Below, piece by piece: positions 15,734-24,551 of a DNA stretch of 64,000 nucleotides (position 1 is its first letter; each line of letters opens with the position of its first letter). A model generated the notes under the pieces. That model did not search any database, was not told the DNA's origin, and saw only the letters and a program-made list of their open reading frames with translations. The translations under genes were made by a program, and so were the position numbers. Source of the stretch: JAICNG01 sp035249985 (GTDB lineage: Bacteria; Gemmatimonadota; Gemmatimonadetes; Gemmatimonadales; Gemmatimonadaceae); NCBI GenBank assembly GCA_035249985.1, contig DATFFP010000091.1, positions 1 through 64,000 on the forward strand, given 5' to 3'.

Positions 15734-16422
15734 AGTTCGGCGTCGTCACCTTCCCTGGGTCGAACTGCGATTATGACGCATATCACGCGGTCATCGACCA
15801 GCTGGGGGAACGGGCGGTCTATCTGTGGCACAAGGCGCGGGACCTGGAGGGGGTGGACGTCGTCATCCTTCCGGGTGGGTTCAGCTATGGGGACTACCTG
15901 CGTGCCGGTGCGATCGCGCGCTTCAGTCCCATCATGCACGAGGTCGCATCCCACGCGCGACGGGGAGGACCGGTGATCGGCATCTGCAACGGGTTTCAGA
16001 TCCTCTGTGAGGCGCACCTGCTCCCGGGTGCGTTGATGCGCAACAGCGGGCTGAAGTTCGTGTCGAAACCGGTACGGCTGCGCGTGGAGAACACGGACAC
16101 ACTGTTTACGCATCGGTACGAGCCCGGGCAGATCTTGCGCATGCCCATCGCGCATGGCGAGGGACGATTCGTCTCCGACCGCGCGACGCTCGACCGGCTC
16201 GAGCAGGAAGGTCGTGTCGTGTTCCGCTACGTGGATGCGCATGGCGAGCCCACCACCGAGGCCAACCCCAATGGCTCACTCCGCGCGATCGCGGGGATCG
16301 TGAGCGCTGAGGGGAATGTCCTCGGCATGATGCCGCACCCGGAGCGGGCCGTTGAGCCGCTTCTCGGGTCGGTGGACGGATTGGGTATATTCCACTCGGT
16401 GCTCGAACGAGTCGCCGCCTGA
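15730..16422 (+). CDS. purQ: FGAM synthetase, glutamine amidotransferase subunit
   Basis: PurQ releases ammonia from glutamine for PurL. The 230-residue class I amidotransferase has the nucleophile elbow GICNGFQIL (Cys86), the oxyanion region LPGGFSYGDYLRAGAIA, and the His-Glu pair in MMPHPERAVEPLLG. The length is normal for a stand-alone PurQ. Its start overlaps purS, while purL is displaced downstream by two small genes. Confidence 0.97.
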   Translation: MKFGVVTFPGSNCDYDAYHAVIDQLGERAVYLWHKARDLEGVDVVILPGGFSYGDYLRAGAIARFSPIMHEVASHARRGGPVIGICNGFQILCEAHLLPGALMRNSGLKFVSKPVRLRVENTDTLFTHRYEPGQILRMPIAHGEGRFVSDRATLDRLEQEGRVVFRYVDAHGEPTTEANPNGSLRAIAGIVSAEGNVLGMMPHPERAVEPLLGSVDGLGIFHSVLERVAA

Positions 16423-16436
16423 CAACGAGGTCCGCA

Positions 16437-16871
16437 ATGCGTCGCGTGATCGTACTCTCCACTGCCCTGCTGATCGCAATCGCCGCCGCCGGCGTGCAGG
16501 GTGCCGCTGCACAATCCATCGATCCTGGCATGACGAAGAGCCAGGTCGTCGAGCGCCTCGGAGCCCCCGCGGCCGAGCGTACCACGGGTGCCTATACGTA
16601 TCTGTTCTACCAGAACGGACGCGAGTACACCGTGGGAATGAGCGATCTGGTCATTCTGCAGAACAATGCCGTGGTCGATGCCATATTCCGGTCGACGGCG
16701 CGCGAATACACCGGACGCAGCAGCTCGCCCGAGGGCGTGATGCCCGCGAACTCGGCCGCGGGCGGCGAACGGCTCGCGATGCCGGTGTCGAACACGTCGC
16801 AACCAGCGGCTGCCCAGGGGGCCCCCGTACCCGCGAGCCCGCCGCCACCCGATACCACTCGAAGCCCCTGA
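16437..16871 (+). CDS. Exported small protein with BamE/SmpA-like motif
   Basis: A 144-residue protein with a clear Sec signal (MRRVIVLSTALLIAIAAAGV, likely cleavage after AAAQ). The mature start, IDPGMTKSQVVERLGAPAAE, matches the SmpA/BamE pattern of outer-membrane assembly lipoproteins. There is no lipobox cysteine, so it is probably soluble in the periplasm. The C-terminal third is Pro/Ala/Ser-rich and likely disordered. It lies between purQ and purL with ordinary spacing. Function is inferred only from the short motif. Confidence 0.75.
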   Translation: MRRVIVLSTALLIAIAAAGVQGAAAQSIDPGMTKSQVVERLGAPAAERTTGAYTYLFYQNGREYTVGMSDLVILQNNAVVDAIFRSTAREYTGRSSSPEGVMPANSAAGGERLAMPVSNTSQPAAAQGAPVPASPPPPDTTRSP

Positions 16872-16884
16872 AAAGGACTGACGC

Positions 16885-17193
16885 ATGCCGATTGACGAAA
16901 AACCCAGTCGTAATGAAGACGAGTATTTCGCCAAGCTCGATGCGGAGCTGATCAAGGAGCAGCGCGCGCGCCTGGATCAGATGCGAAGCAAGAGCGAGCG
17001 GGCGGCGCACTACATGAAGTGCCCGAAGTGCGGCGCCGACCTGGAGGAGAAGGAGTTCCACCACGTGAAGGTCGACACGTGCCCCGAGTGCAAGGGGATG
17101 TGGTTCGACGCCGGCGAGGTGGACATGCTCAAGTACGTCGACCGGAACGCCATCGGTCGCTTCGTGGGATCGCTCTTCGGCCATAAGCCCTAG
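16885..17193 (+). CDS. Small zinc-ribbon protein (zf-TFIIB type)
   Basis: A 102-residue cytoplasmic protein. A charged helical N-terminus precedes two CxxC knuckles: CPKCG (46, 49) and CPECKGMWFDAGEVDML (66, 69). This is the zf-TFIIB-like zinc-ribbon pattern with its typical GxWFDxGE. Such proteins are common but poorly characterised. AAGGA lies 8 bases before the ATG. The stop codon shares a base with the GTG of purL, so the two are coupled. Confidence 0.85.
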   Translation: MPIDEKPSRNEDEYFAKLDAELIKEQRARLDQMRSKSERAAHYMKCPKCGADLEEKEFHHVKVDTCPECKGMWFDAGEVDMLKYVDRNAIGRFVGSLFGHKP

Positions 17194-19496
17194 TGGCTGT
17201 AGGTCCCCGTCCCGGCGATCCGAAAATCACGCCGGCGCTGGTCGCGGAACACGGACTGACGCCGGAGGAGTTCGAGCGGCTGCGCGCGATGCTGGGGCGC
17301 GAGCCGACATTTACGGAGCTGGGCATCGTGAGCGCGCTGTGGAGCGAGCACTGCTCATACAAGCACTCGCGTCCCCTGCTGAGAACGCTCCCCACGACAG
17401 CTCCGTGGGTGCTCCAGGGTCCGGGCGAGAACGCCGGAGTCATCGCCGTGGGCGATGGTCTCGCCGTCGCGTTCAAGATCGAATCGCACAACCATCCATC
17501 GGCCGTCGAGCCCTATCAGGGCGCGGCGACGGGCGTCGGCGGGATCCTGCGCGACGTCTTCACGATGGGCGCGCGCCCGATCGCGTTATTGAATTCCCTG
17601 CGGTTCGGCTCGCTCGATGTGCCCCGCGTACGATACCTGCTCGCGGGGGTCGTGAAGGGAATCGGCGACTACGGCAACTGCGTCGGAGTCCCGACCGTCG
17701 CCGGGGAGGTCGTGTTCGACGAGGCGTATCAGGGGAACCCGCTCGTCAACGCGATGTGCGTGGGCCTCATGCGCGAGGACGAGCTCATTCGCGCCGTCGC
17801 CGAAGGGGTGGGTAATCCGATCATCGCCGTTGGCGCGCGCACCGGCCGGGATGGAATTCACGGGGCATCGTTCGCCTCGGAGGATTTGACCGAGGCAAGC
17901 GACGCGAAGCGTCCACGCGTTCAGGTCGGCGACCCGTTCACCGAGAAGCTCCTGCTCGAGGCATCGCTCGAGCTCATTCGCAGCGGACACATCGTCGCCA
18001 TTCAGGACATGGGCGCCGCGGGCCTGACGTCGTCGAGCGCAGAGATGGCCGCGCGCGGCGATGTCGGCGTCACGATCGACGTCACCAAGGTGCCCGTTCG
18101 CGAGCCGGGGATGACTCCGTACGAGATTCTGCTGAGCGAGTCGCAGGAGCGGATGCTCGTCGTCGCACGACGCGGCCACGAGCGCGCGGTAATCGACATT
18201 CTTCGCAAGTGGGACCTCGAGGCGGCAGTGATCGGCGAGGTGATCGAAGAGCCGGTCTATCGCGTGACCGAAGGACCACGCATCGTCGCCGAGTTTCCGG
18301 GGACGCGACTGGTTACCGACTGCCCGGTGTACGAGCCCGAAGCGCGCGAGGGCGAGGCGATTCGTGCGCTGCGCGAGCGTGACGTGCATGCAACCGCCGA
18401 GCTGCCTGAGGAGCGGAACGCAACGTGGACGCTCGAACGGCTGCTCTCGTCGCCGACGATCGCGAGCAAGGAGTGGATCTTCGCGCAGTACGATTCCACC
18501 GTGCGAACCGGAACAGTGGTCGGCCCCGGAGGGGATGCCGCAGTCATCCGATTGCGTGGAACCGATCGCGCGCTTGCGCTCAAGACGGACTGCAACGGTC
18601 GCTACGTGTATCTCGAGCCGCGCGTGGGTGGTCGTATCGCCGTCGCAGAAGCGGCGCGAAACGTTGCCTGCACCGGTGCCCGGCCGCTCGCCATTACGAA
18701 CTGCCTGAACTTCGGGAATCCGAGGCGGCCCGAAGTGTACTTCCAGCTGCGCGAGGCCATCGCCGGAATGGGCGAGGCGTGTCGTGCTCTCGACACCCCG
18801 GTGACCGGCGGAAATGTCTCGCTCTACAACGAGAGTCCCGTCGGAGCGGTGTATCCCACGCCCGTGATCGGCATGGTGGGGCTCATCGAGTCGCTGGATC
18901 ACATCACACGCGTTCCCTTCCGGCAGCCGGGCGACACCGTCATTCTCCTCGGTGAGCCAACCGATGAGCTCGGGGGCACCGAATACCTGTCGTGCATTCA
19001 CGGGATGGTCGCCGGTGCACCGCCGCGGATCGACCTCGAGCGTGAGCGCGCGCTCATCGCGGCCCTGCTCGAATCGATCGAGGCTGGGGTGGTCCGCTCG
19101 GCGCACGACTGCGCCGAGGGTGGCCTGGCCGTTGCGCTCGCGGAGTGCACCATCGCTGACCGAGAAGCAATGCGGGGGGCGACCATCGATCTTGCGACGT
19201 GGAACGCGTTGCCGGCACGCGCGCTGCTCTTTGGAGAAGCACAGAGTCGCGTCATCGTCAGCAGCCCCGAGCCGGCGCGCGTGATCGCGGTCGCCGAGCG
19301 ACATGGAGTGCCCGCGTTCGAAATCGGTCGCGTAACGGAAGAGCCGAGTCTGCGCATCGTCACTCGCGATCGCACGATCGACGCCCCACTGTCGCGGCTG
19401 GCGAGCTTGTACTACGACGCGATCGCGGCACTCATGCGACGTGGTCCCGCGCAGACGGCGGTGGCGGAGCAGCATCCATCGATCGCGACGGTATGA
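17193..19496 (+). CDS. purL: FGAM synthetase, large subunit
   Basis: PurL carries out the ATP-dependent amidation of FGAR with ammonia delivered by PurQ through PurS. At 767 residues it is the small PurL class that needs separate PurS and PurQ. Recognisable parts are LWSEHCSYKHSRPLL, FKIESHNHPSAVEPYQGAAT, ALLNSLRFG, IQDMGAAGLTSSSAEMA and GGNVSLYNES. GTG 17193 overlaps the previous TAG. It is followed by a long hairpin and then purF. Confidence 0.97.
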   Translation: MAVGPRPGDPKITPALVAEHGLTPEEFERLRAMLGREPTFTELGIVSALWSEHCSYKHSRPLLRTLPTTAPWVLQGPGENAGVIAVGDGLAVAFKIESHNHPSAVEPYQGAATGVGGILRDVFTMGARPIALLNSLRFGSLDVPRVRYLLAGVVKGIGDYGNCVGVPTVAGEVVFDEAYQGNPLVNAMCVGLMREDELIRAVAEGVGNPIIAVGARTGRDGIHGASFASEDLTEASDAKRPRVQVGDPFTEKLLLEASLELIRSGHIVAIQDMGAAGLTSSSAEMAARGDVGVTIDVTKVPVREPGMTPYEILLSESQERMLVVARRGHERAVIDILRKWDLEAAVIGEVIEEPVYRVTEGPRIVAEFPGTRLVTDCPVYEPEAREGEAIRALRERDVHATAELPEERNATWTLERLLSSPTIASKEWIFAQYDSTVRTGTVVGPGGDAAVIRLRGTDRALALKTDCNGRYVYLEPRVGGRIAVAEAARNVACTGARPLAITNCLNFGNPRRPEVYFQLREAIAGMGEACRALDTPVTGGNVSLYNESPVGAVYPTPVIGMVGLIESLDHITRVPFRQPGDTVILLGEPTDELGGTEYLSCIHGMVAGAPPRIDLERERALIAALLESIEAGVVRSAHDCAEGGLAVALAECTIADREAMRGATIDLATWNALPARALLFGEAQSRVIVSSPEPARVIAVAERHGVPAFEIGRVTEEPSLRIVTRDRTIDAPLSRLASLYYDAIAALMRRGPAQTAVAEQHPSIATV

Positions 19497-19508
19497 CGCT
19501 TCTCATGA

Positions 19509-19606
19509 ACGGCAAAGAGAACCGAACTCAGACTACAGAATGCAGAGTTCAGATTGAAAGCTCTGAATTCTGAAGTCTGTATTGTGAATTCTGTCCTCTT
19601 TGCCGT
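19509..19606. repeat. Long AT-rich imperfect hairpin between purL and purF
   Basis: Two 45-base arms (19509-19553 and 19562-19606) pair at 37 of 45 positions around an 8-base loop. The outer 11 bp, ACGGCAAAGAG/CTCTTTGCCGT, are perfect. Base composition is far more AT-rich than the surrounding genes. Iterated AGAATTC/TTCAGA-like words occur in both arms. It could end purL transcription, attenuate purF, or be a small inserted palindrome. No riboswitch core was recognised. Confidence 0.75.
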
Positions 19607-19611
19607 ATAGA
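19582..19611 (+). promoter_or_regulatory. Candidate purF promoter
   Basis: TTGTGA (19582-19587) and TATAGA (19606-19611) are spaced 18 bp and lie in the right arm of the hairpin. The predicted start near 19618 would leave only about 8 bases before ATG 19626 and would cut into the GAGGAA ribosome site. The call is therefore weak; purF could instead be read from purL. Confidence 0.3.
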
Positions 19612-19625
19612 CAATACGAGGAACC

Positions 19626-21008
19626 ATGTGCGGGATATTCGGCGTCCACGGTGTTCCTGAGGCCACGAACTGCGTTCATCTCGGCCTCTACTCGCTGCAG
19701 CACCGCGGACAGGAGTCGTCGGGCGTCGTCACCGTCGATGAGCACGGCACCGCGCGTGCGCTGCGTGCGATGGGCCTCGTGTCGGAAGGCATCGATGGCC
19801 GGTCGCTGAGCGAGCTTCCCGGCGATGTCGGGATCGGTCATACGCGCTACAGCACTGCCGGGACATCGACGATCGAGAACGCGCAGCCCGTTCTCGCGCG
19901 CTTTCGTGACGGTCACATCGCGCTCGCGCATAACGGCAATCTGGTGAACGCGACGGAGCTGCGCCGCGAGCTCGAGGATGTCGGGTCGATTTTCTCCTCC
20001 ACGATGGATTCCGAGGTCCTCGTCCATCGCATTGCGAAGTCCCGGCGCGAGAAGCCCGAGGAACGGCTCGCGGATGCGCTTCAGGGGGTGGAAGGGGCGT
20101 TCTCCCTTCTCGTCATCATCGGCGACACGCTGATGGCGGCACGCGATCCGCGCGGCTGGCGCCCACTCGTGATCGGACGCCTCGCCGACGGGTGGGTCGT
20201 GGCCTCGGAAACGTGCGCGCTGGACCTCGTCGGCGCGACCTTCGAGCGTGACGTCGAGCGCGGGGAGATCATCACGATCGATCGCGACGGAATTCGATCG
20301 ACCTTCCCATTCGAGGCGCACGACCCCCGGCGCTGCGTGTTCGAATACGTGTACTTCGCGCGGCCCGACAGCCGTATTTGGGGTGGATCGGTCGATCGCG
20401 CGCGCCGCGAGCTGGGGCGCCAGCTCGCGCGCGAGCAGCCGGCGCCGAACGCCGATCTCGTGTTCGCCGTTCCCGACTCCGCGAACTCCGCGGCGGTCGG
20501 CTACGCCGAAGAATCCGGGCTTCCCTTCGAGCTGGCGTTGATTCGGAATCACTACGTGGGGCGCACGTTCATTCAGCCATCGCAGGCAGGACGTGACGCC
20601 AAGGTGAAGGTGAAATACAACGCGGTCCGCGAGGTGCTGAACGGCAAGCGCGTGGTCATGGTCGATGATTCGATCGTTCGCGGAACGACCACACGCGGGT
20701 TGGTGGCACTGGTGAGGGCAGCGGGTGCGCGTGAGGTTCACATGCGGGTCAGCTCGCACCCCATCACCGGACCGTGTTACTATGGCATCGATACGCCGTC
20801 GCGTGAGGAGCTGATCGCCGCCAATCTCGGAGTCGAGGACATCGCCCGGCACATTGGCGTCGACTCGCTCGGATACCTCTCCCTCGACGGGATGTTGGGC
20901 GCGGTCCCGGGTGGACCGGACGGATTCTGCCACGCATGCTTCTCCGGCGACTATCCCACTCCGCCCCCGGCGGACCCGAACAAGCTTCGATTCGGCTGCG
21001 GTTGCTGA
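19626..21008 (+). CDS. purF: Amidophosphoribosyltransferase
   Basis: PurF makes phosphoribosylamine from PRPP and glutamine, the first committed purine step. The 460-residue protein begins MCGIFGVHG, so Cys2 becomes the N-terminal nucleophile after Met removal with no propeptide. SLQHRGQESSG and GHTRYSTAG form the glutaminase domain. The PRPP site is KRVVMVDDSIVRGTTTRG. The end is Cys-rich (GCGC), and with mid-protein cysteines this may hold an Fe-S cluster as in the B. subtilis enzyme; that is inference. Confidence 0.97.
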   Translation: MCGIFGVHGVPEATNCVHLGLYSLQHRGQESSGVVTVDEHGTARALRAMGLVSEGIDGRSLSELPGDVGIGHTRYSTAGTSTIENAQPVLARFRDGHIALAHNGNLVNATELRRELEDVGSIFSSTMDSEVLVHRIAKSRREKPEERLADALQGVEGAFSLLVIIGDTLMAARDPRGWRPLVIGRLADGWVVASETCALDLVGATFERDVERGEIITIDRDGIRSTFPFEAHDPRRCVFEYVYFARPDSRIWGGSVDRARRELGRQLAREQPAPNADLVFAVPDSANSAAVGYAEESGLPFELALIRNHYVGRTFIQPSQAGRDAKVKVKYNAVREVLNGKRVVMVDDSIVRGTTTRGLVALVRAAGAREVHMRVSSHPITGPCYYGIDTPSREELIAANLGVEDIARHIGVDSLGYLSLDGMLGAVPGGPDGFCHACFSGDYPTPPPADPNKLRFGCGC

Positions 21009-21018
21009 GGAGACTACC

Positions 21019-23694
21019 GTGACGCGGCTCGTCTACTTCTTCGGAAACGGGAAGGCCGACGGCACACGCGAGATGAAGCGTGTGCTTGGTGGGAAGGGCG
21101 CGAACCTCGCCGAGATGACGAACCTTGGCGTTCCGGTGCCGCCCGGATTCACGATCGCGTGCGAGGCATGCATCGCTTACCTGGGCGCGGGGACGTATCC
21201 GTCCTCGCTCCGCGACGAGGTCGCGAAGAGCCTCGCGCAGCTCGAGCAGTGCGCGGGAAAGCGCCTCGGCGATCCGACCAATCCCCTTCTCGTCTCCGTG
21301 CGGTCGGGATCGCCGGTGTCGATGCCCGGCATGATGGAGACGATCCTCAATCTCGGGCTGAACGATCTCACTGTGCAGGGGCTCGCGCAGCAGAGTGGCA
21401 ACGCTCGCTTCGCCTACGATTCGTATCGCCGCTTCCTGCAGATGTACGGAGACGTTGTCCTCGGCGTCTCGAGCCACGACTTCGAGAGCCTGCTTCGCGG
21501 GAAGCGACTGCTCGAGGGGGTGAAGACCGATGCCGAGCTCAGCGAGGGGGTGCTTCGCAACCTCGTGGAGGAGTACAAGGCGCTCGTTCGAACGCGAACC
21601 GGGGAAGGCTTTCCGATGGACCCGGTGCAGCAGCTGTGGGGCGCCATCGAAGCGGTGTGGAAGTCGTGGACGCTCAAGAAAGCCGTCGATTACCGGCGCG
21701 TGAATGACATACCCGAGACACTCGGGACGGCGGTGAACATCGTCGCCATGGTGTTCGGCAACATGGGCGACGATTCGGGCACCGGGGTGGCATTCACGCG
21801 CAATCCGTCCACCGGCGAGCGGAAGTTCTACGGCGAGTTTCTCGTCAACGCTCAGGGGGAGGATGTCGTCGCGGGCATCCGCACGCCACTCGACATCGAG
21901 GACATGGCGCAGCGGCTTCCCGATGCCTATCGGGAGCTGATGGCAACGCAAGAGCGACTCGAGACGCACTTCCGCGAGATGCAGGACATCGAGTTCACGG
22001 TCGAGCGCGGGAAGCTCTACCTCCTCCAGACACGCACGGGAAAGCGTACCGCGGCCGCCGCAGTGCGCATCGCGAACGACATGGTGAGCGAAGGGTTGAT
22101 CGACAGCCGCGAAGCGGTGCTGCGCGTCGCTCCCCAGCAGCTCGATCAACTCCTGCATCCGACCATCGATCCCGGCGCGCGCGCGGAGCCGCTGTGCACC
22201 GGCCTCCCGGCGAGCCCCGGCGCTGCGAGTGGACGCGCGGTGTTCGACCCGGACGTGGCCGAGCAGCGCGCCGCGAGAGGAGAGCGCGTCATCCTCGTGC
22301 GAGACGAGACGACGCCGGAGGATTTTCACGGGATGGTTGCCGCGCGCGCCATTCTCACCACGCGCGGCGGGATGACCAGTCACGCTGCGGTGGTGGCGCG
22401 TGGCATGGGCAAGTGCGCGATCGTCGGCGCCAAGGACGTTCACGTCGACCTCGAGCAGCGGTGCTTCGCCGTCGACGGAACGACGGTGAACGAGGGAGAC
22501 TGGATCACCCTGGACGGTGGAAGTGGACGCGTGTTCCAGGGCGACCTGCCGACCGTCCCGAGTGAAGTCGTGCGGGTGATGTCAGGGGCAATGGCGCCGC
22601 AGGACTCGGCGACATATGCGCCCTTCGCTCGGCTGCTCGGCTGGGCGGACGATGCGCGAACGCTGCGCGTGCGCGCGAACGCCGATACGCCGCAGGATGC
22701 GCGGACCGCCCGCGGGTTCGGCGCCGAGGGCATTGGCCTGTGCCGTACCGAGCACATGTTCTTCGAGGGGGATCGCATTCACTCGATGCGCGAGATGATC
22801 GTCGCGCGTGACGAGGGCGGTCGACGGCGAGCGTTGGCGAAGCTGCTTCCGATGCAGCGTGCCGATTTCGAGGGGATCTTCGAGGCGATGGCGGGCCTTC
22901 CAGTCACCATCCGCCTGCTCGACCCCCCGCTGCATGAGTTTCTTCCGCATGGCGGCGAGGAGTCGAAGCGCCTGGCGCGCATGCTCGGCATCACGCGCAT
23001 GGAGCTCACGCGCATCGTCGAGTCCTTGCGCGAGTCGAACCCGATGCTTGGTCACCGGGGATGCCGCCTGGGCGTGAGCTATCCCGAGATCACCGAAATG
23101 CAGGCGCGCGCCATCTTCGAAGCCGCAGTACGGACGACGAAGCGCGGCATCGAGGTCTTCCCCGAGATCATGATTCCGCTCGTGGCAACCTCGAAGGAGT
23201 TCCTGCATCAGCGCGCTATCATCGACGAGGTGGCGCGCGGAATGTTCGGAGGAATCGGCGCCGAGATTCCCTACCTCGTCGGCACGATGATCGAGCTCCC
23301 TCGCGCGGCCCTGACCGCCGATGAGATCGCGGGCGGCCCCCAGGGAGCCGAGTTCTTCTCCTTTGGCACCAACGACCTCACCCAGACGACCATGGGTCTG
23401 AGCCGCGACGACGCCGGTCGGTTTTTGCCGACCTATGTCGAGCGCGGGATCCTCGCCGACGACCCGTTCCAGGTGCTGGACGAGCGAGGCGTGGGACGGT
23501 TGATCCGGATCGCCGTCGACGATGGTCGCCGCGCACGCGCGAACCTCAAGGTGGGAATCTGTGGCGAGCACGGGGGCGAGCCCCGCTCCATCCGCTTCTG
23601 CCACGAGGCCGGGATGAACTACGTGTCGTGCTCCCCGTTCCGGGTTCCCATCGCGCGGCTCGCGGCGGGGCAGGCGGCGTTGGCCAGCGGTTGA
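21019..23694 (+). CDS. ppdK: Pyruvate, phosphate dikinase
   Basis: PPDK interconverts pyruvate + ATP + phosphate with phosphoenolpyruvate + AMP + diphosphate. The 891-residue protein has the full architecture: N-terminal ATP-grasp with GGKGANLAEMTNLG, the swivelling phosphohistidine domain LTTRGGMTSHAAVVARG (His455), and a C-terminal PEP/pyruvate TIM barrel ending at GICGEHGGEP. The frame is open back into purF, but GTG 21019 has GAGGAG six bases upstream and begins the conserved text LVYFFGNGKADG. It is the last gene of the plus-strand block. Confidence 0.97.
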   Translation: MTRLVYFFGNGKADGTREMKRVLGGKGANLAEMTNLGVPVPPGFTIACEACIAYLGAGTYPSSLRDEVAKSLAQLEQCAGKRLGDPTNPLLVSVRSGSPVSMPGMMETILNLGLNDLTVQGLAQQSGNARFAYDSYRRFLQMYGDVVLGVSSHDFESLLRGKRLLEGVKTDAELSEGVLRNLVEEYKALVRTRTGEGFPMDPVQQLWGAIEAVWKSWTLKKAVDYRRVNDIPETLGTAVNIVAMVFGNMGDDSGTGVAFTRNPSTGERKFYGEFLVNAQGEDVVAGIRTPLDIEDMAQRLPDAYRELMATQERLETHFREMQDIEFTVERGKLYLLQTRTGKRTAAAAVRIANDMVSEGLIDSREAVLRVAPQQLDQLLHPTIDPGARAEPLCTGLPASPGAASGRAVFDPDVAEQRAARGERVILVRDETTPEDFHGMVAARAILTTRGGMTSHAAVVARGMGKCAIVGAKDVHVDLEQRCFAVDGTTVNEGDWITLDGGSGRVFQGDLPTVPSEVVRVMSGAMAPQDSATYAPFARLLGWADDARTLRVRANADTPQDARTARGFGAEGIGLCRTEHMFFEGDRIHSMREMIVARDEGGRRRALAKLLPMQRADFEGIFEAMAGLPVTIRLLDPPLHEFLPHGGEESKRLARMLGITRMELTRIVESLRESNPMLGHRGCRLGVSYPEITEMQARAIFEAAVRTTKRGIEVFPEIMIPLVATSKEFLHQRAIIDEVARGMFGGIGAEIPYLVGTMIELPRAALTADEIAGGPQGAEFFSFGTNDLTQTTMGLSRDDAGRFLPTYVERGILADDPFQVLDERGVGRLIRIAVDDGRRARANLKVGICGEHGGEPRSIRFCHEAGMNYVSCSPFRVPIARLAAGQAALASG

Positions 23695-23698
23695 GCAG

Positions 23699-23756
23699 GC
23701 GCTGGAACAGCGCTGACAACCGAGCCGGCTGTGCGTTTCTAGCGCCGTTCCAGCGC
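23699..23756. terminator. Inverted repeat between ppdK and the converging phosphoesterase gene
   Basis: GCGCTGGAAC (23699-23708) pairs perfectly with GTTCCAGCGC (23747-23756), followed by TTTT on the plus strand. The loop is long (38 bases) and the right arm lies in the last codons of the minus-strand gene. Further CCAGCGC copies occur just to the right. It may work as a terminator for ppdK, but the long loop weakens the call. Confidence 0.4.
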
Positions 23757-24551
23757 TTTTCCCAGCGCCCTTCCAGCGCTTTGCAGCTCTACCTCATGCA
23801 CGTAATACAGCGTCGAGAGCCCGATCTTCCGAAGCACGGGTAACGAGACGTTGTAGACGGGCACCCCGCCGGCCGTCCGTCCCTCGAAGGCGCCGGTGTG
23901 TGCGTGGCCGTGAAAGACCACCGTCGCATCATAGCGATCGAGCGGTTCCGCCAGCCGGTCGCAGCCCAGGAAGGGATAGATCACTTCGGGCTCACCCACG
24001 ATCGTTCCGGCGATGGGCGCGTAATGCAGGACCGCGATGCGCACCGGTGTCGCAAGGCGCCGGAGCCCCATCTCGAGACGCTGCACTTCCTCCAGCGTGG
24101 CGTTGACGAAAGCCTTCGTCTCCGCCTCGCCGAACGACGTCAACGCCGCACGCCCGAATCCGCCCATGAAGCCCTTGGTCCCCACGAACCCGACATGCTC
24201 GTTGAGGTGAAACGGATCGCCAGAGAGCACGTGGATTCCGCGGTCGCGCAGGATGGCTTCCCCTTCGCTCGCCTGCCCCGACTCGTGATCGTGATTGCCG
24301 AGGACGACGGCGATCGGCGTTTTCACATCCGCGAGCTCGCCGACGACGGTCCGGAATTCCGCCGGCAGCCCTCGTCGCGTGAGGTCTCCACACAGAACCA
24401 GGACCTCGGCGTCGTCGTTCACTCGCGTGAGCTGATCGCGGAACGCTCCTCGATCTTCCTCCCCGCAGTGAATGTCGCCGACGGCCGCGATGCGCGCGAC
24501 GCGATCCGACGTGCGGCGCTGCGGAATCTCAGAGATGGCTGACACGGGCAT
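23739..24551 (-). CDS. Calcineurin-like metallophosphoesterase
   Basis: A 270-residue soluble protein with all motifs of the dinuclear metallophosphoesterase fold: GDIHCG, LCGDLTRRG, VLGNHDHE, LHYAPIAGT and FHGHAHTG. The substrate cannot be told from sequence. The frame is open to 24674, but that part overlaps the upstream gene; ATG 24551 gives a 23-bp overlap with it. The last residues (RALGKALERR) are encoded in the CCAGCGC repeat area shared with the possible terminator. Confidence 0.87.
   Translation of the reverse strand: MPVSAISEIPQRRTSDRVARIAAVGDIHCGEEDRGAFRDQLTRVNDDAEVLVLCGDLTRRGLPAEFRTVVGELADVKTPIAVVLGNHDHESGQASEGEAILRDRGIHVLSGDPFHLNEHVGFVGTKGFMGGFGRAALTSFGEAETKAFVNATLEEVQRLEMGLRRLATPVRIAVLHYAPIAGTIVGEPEVIYPFLGCDRLAEPLDRYDATVVFHGHAHTGAFEGRTAGGVPVYNVSLPVLRKIGLSTLYYVHEVELQSAGRALGKALERR

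Noticed and set aside
17586..19475. Long open frame (629 codons) on the minus strand opposite purL
   Set aside because: It is a shadow of purL: high-GC codon use leaves the opposite strand open. Its translation is His/Arg/Asp-rich without any known motif, while the plus frame is a complete PurL.
19509..19606. Purine riboswitch upstream of purF
   Set aside because: There is no three-way junction with the conserved loop bases of the guanine/adenine riboswitch; it is one long hairpin.
20854..21018. Upstream extension of ppdK
   Set aside because: It overlaps purF in another frame; GTG 21019 has a strong ribosome site and begins conserved PPDK sequence.
20764..22443. Minus-strand frame of 559 codons opposite purF/ppdK
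   Set aside because: Crosses the end of purF and the start of ppdK, both certain genes; its translation has no recognisable domain.
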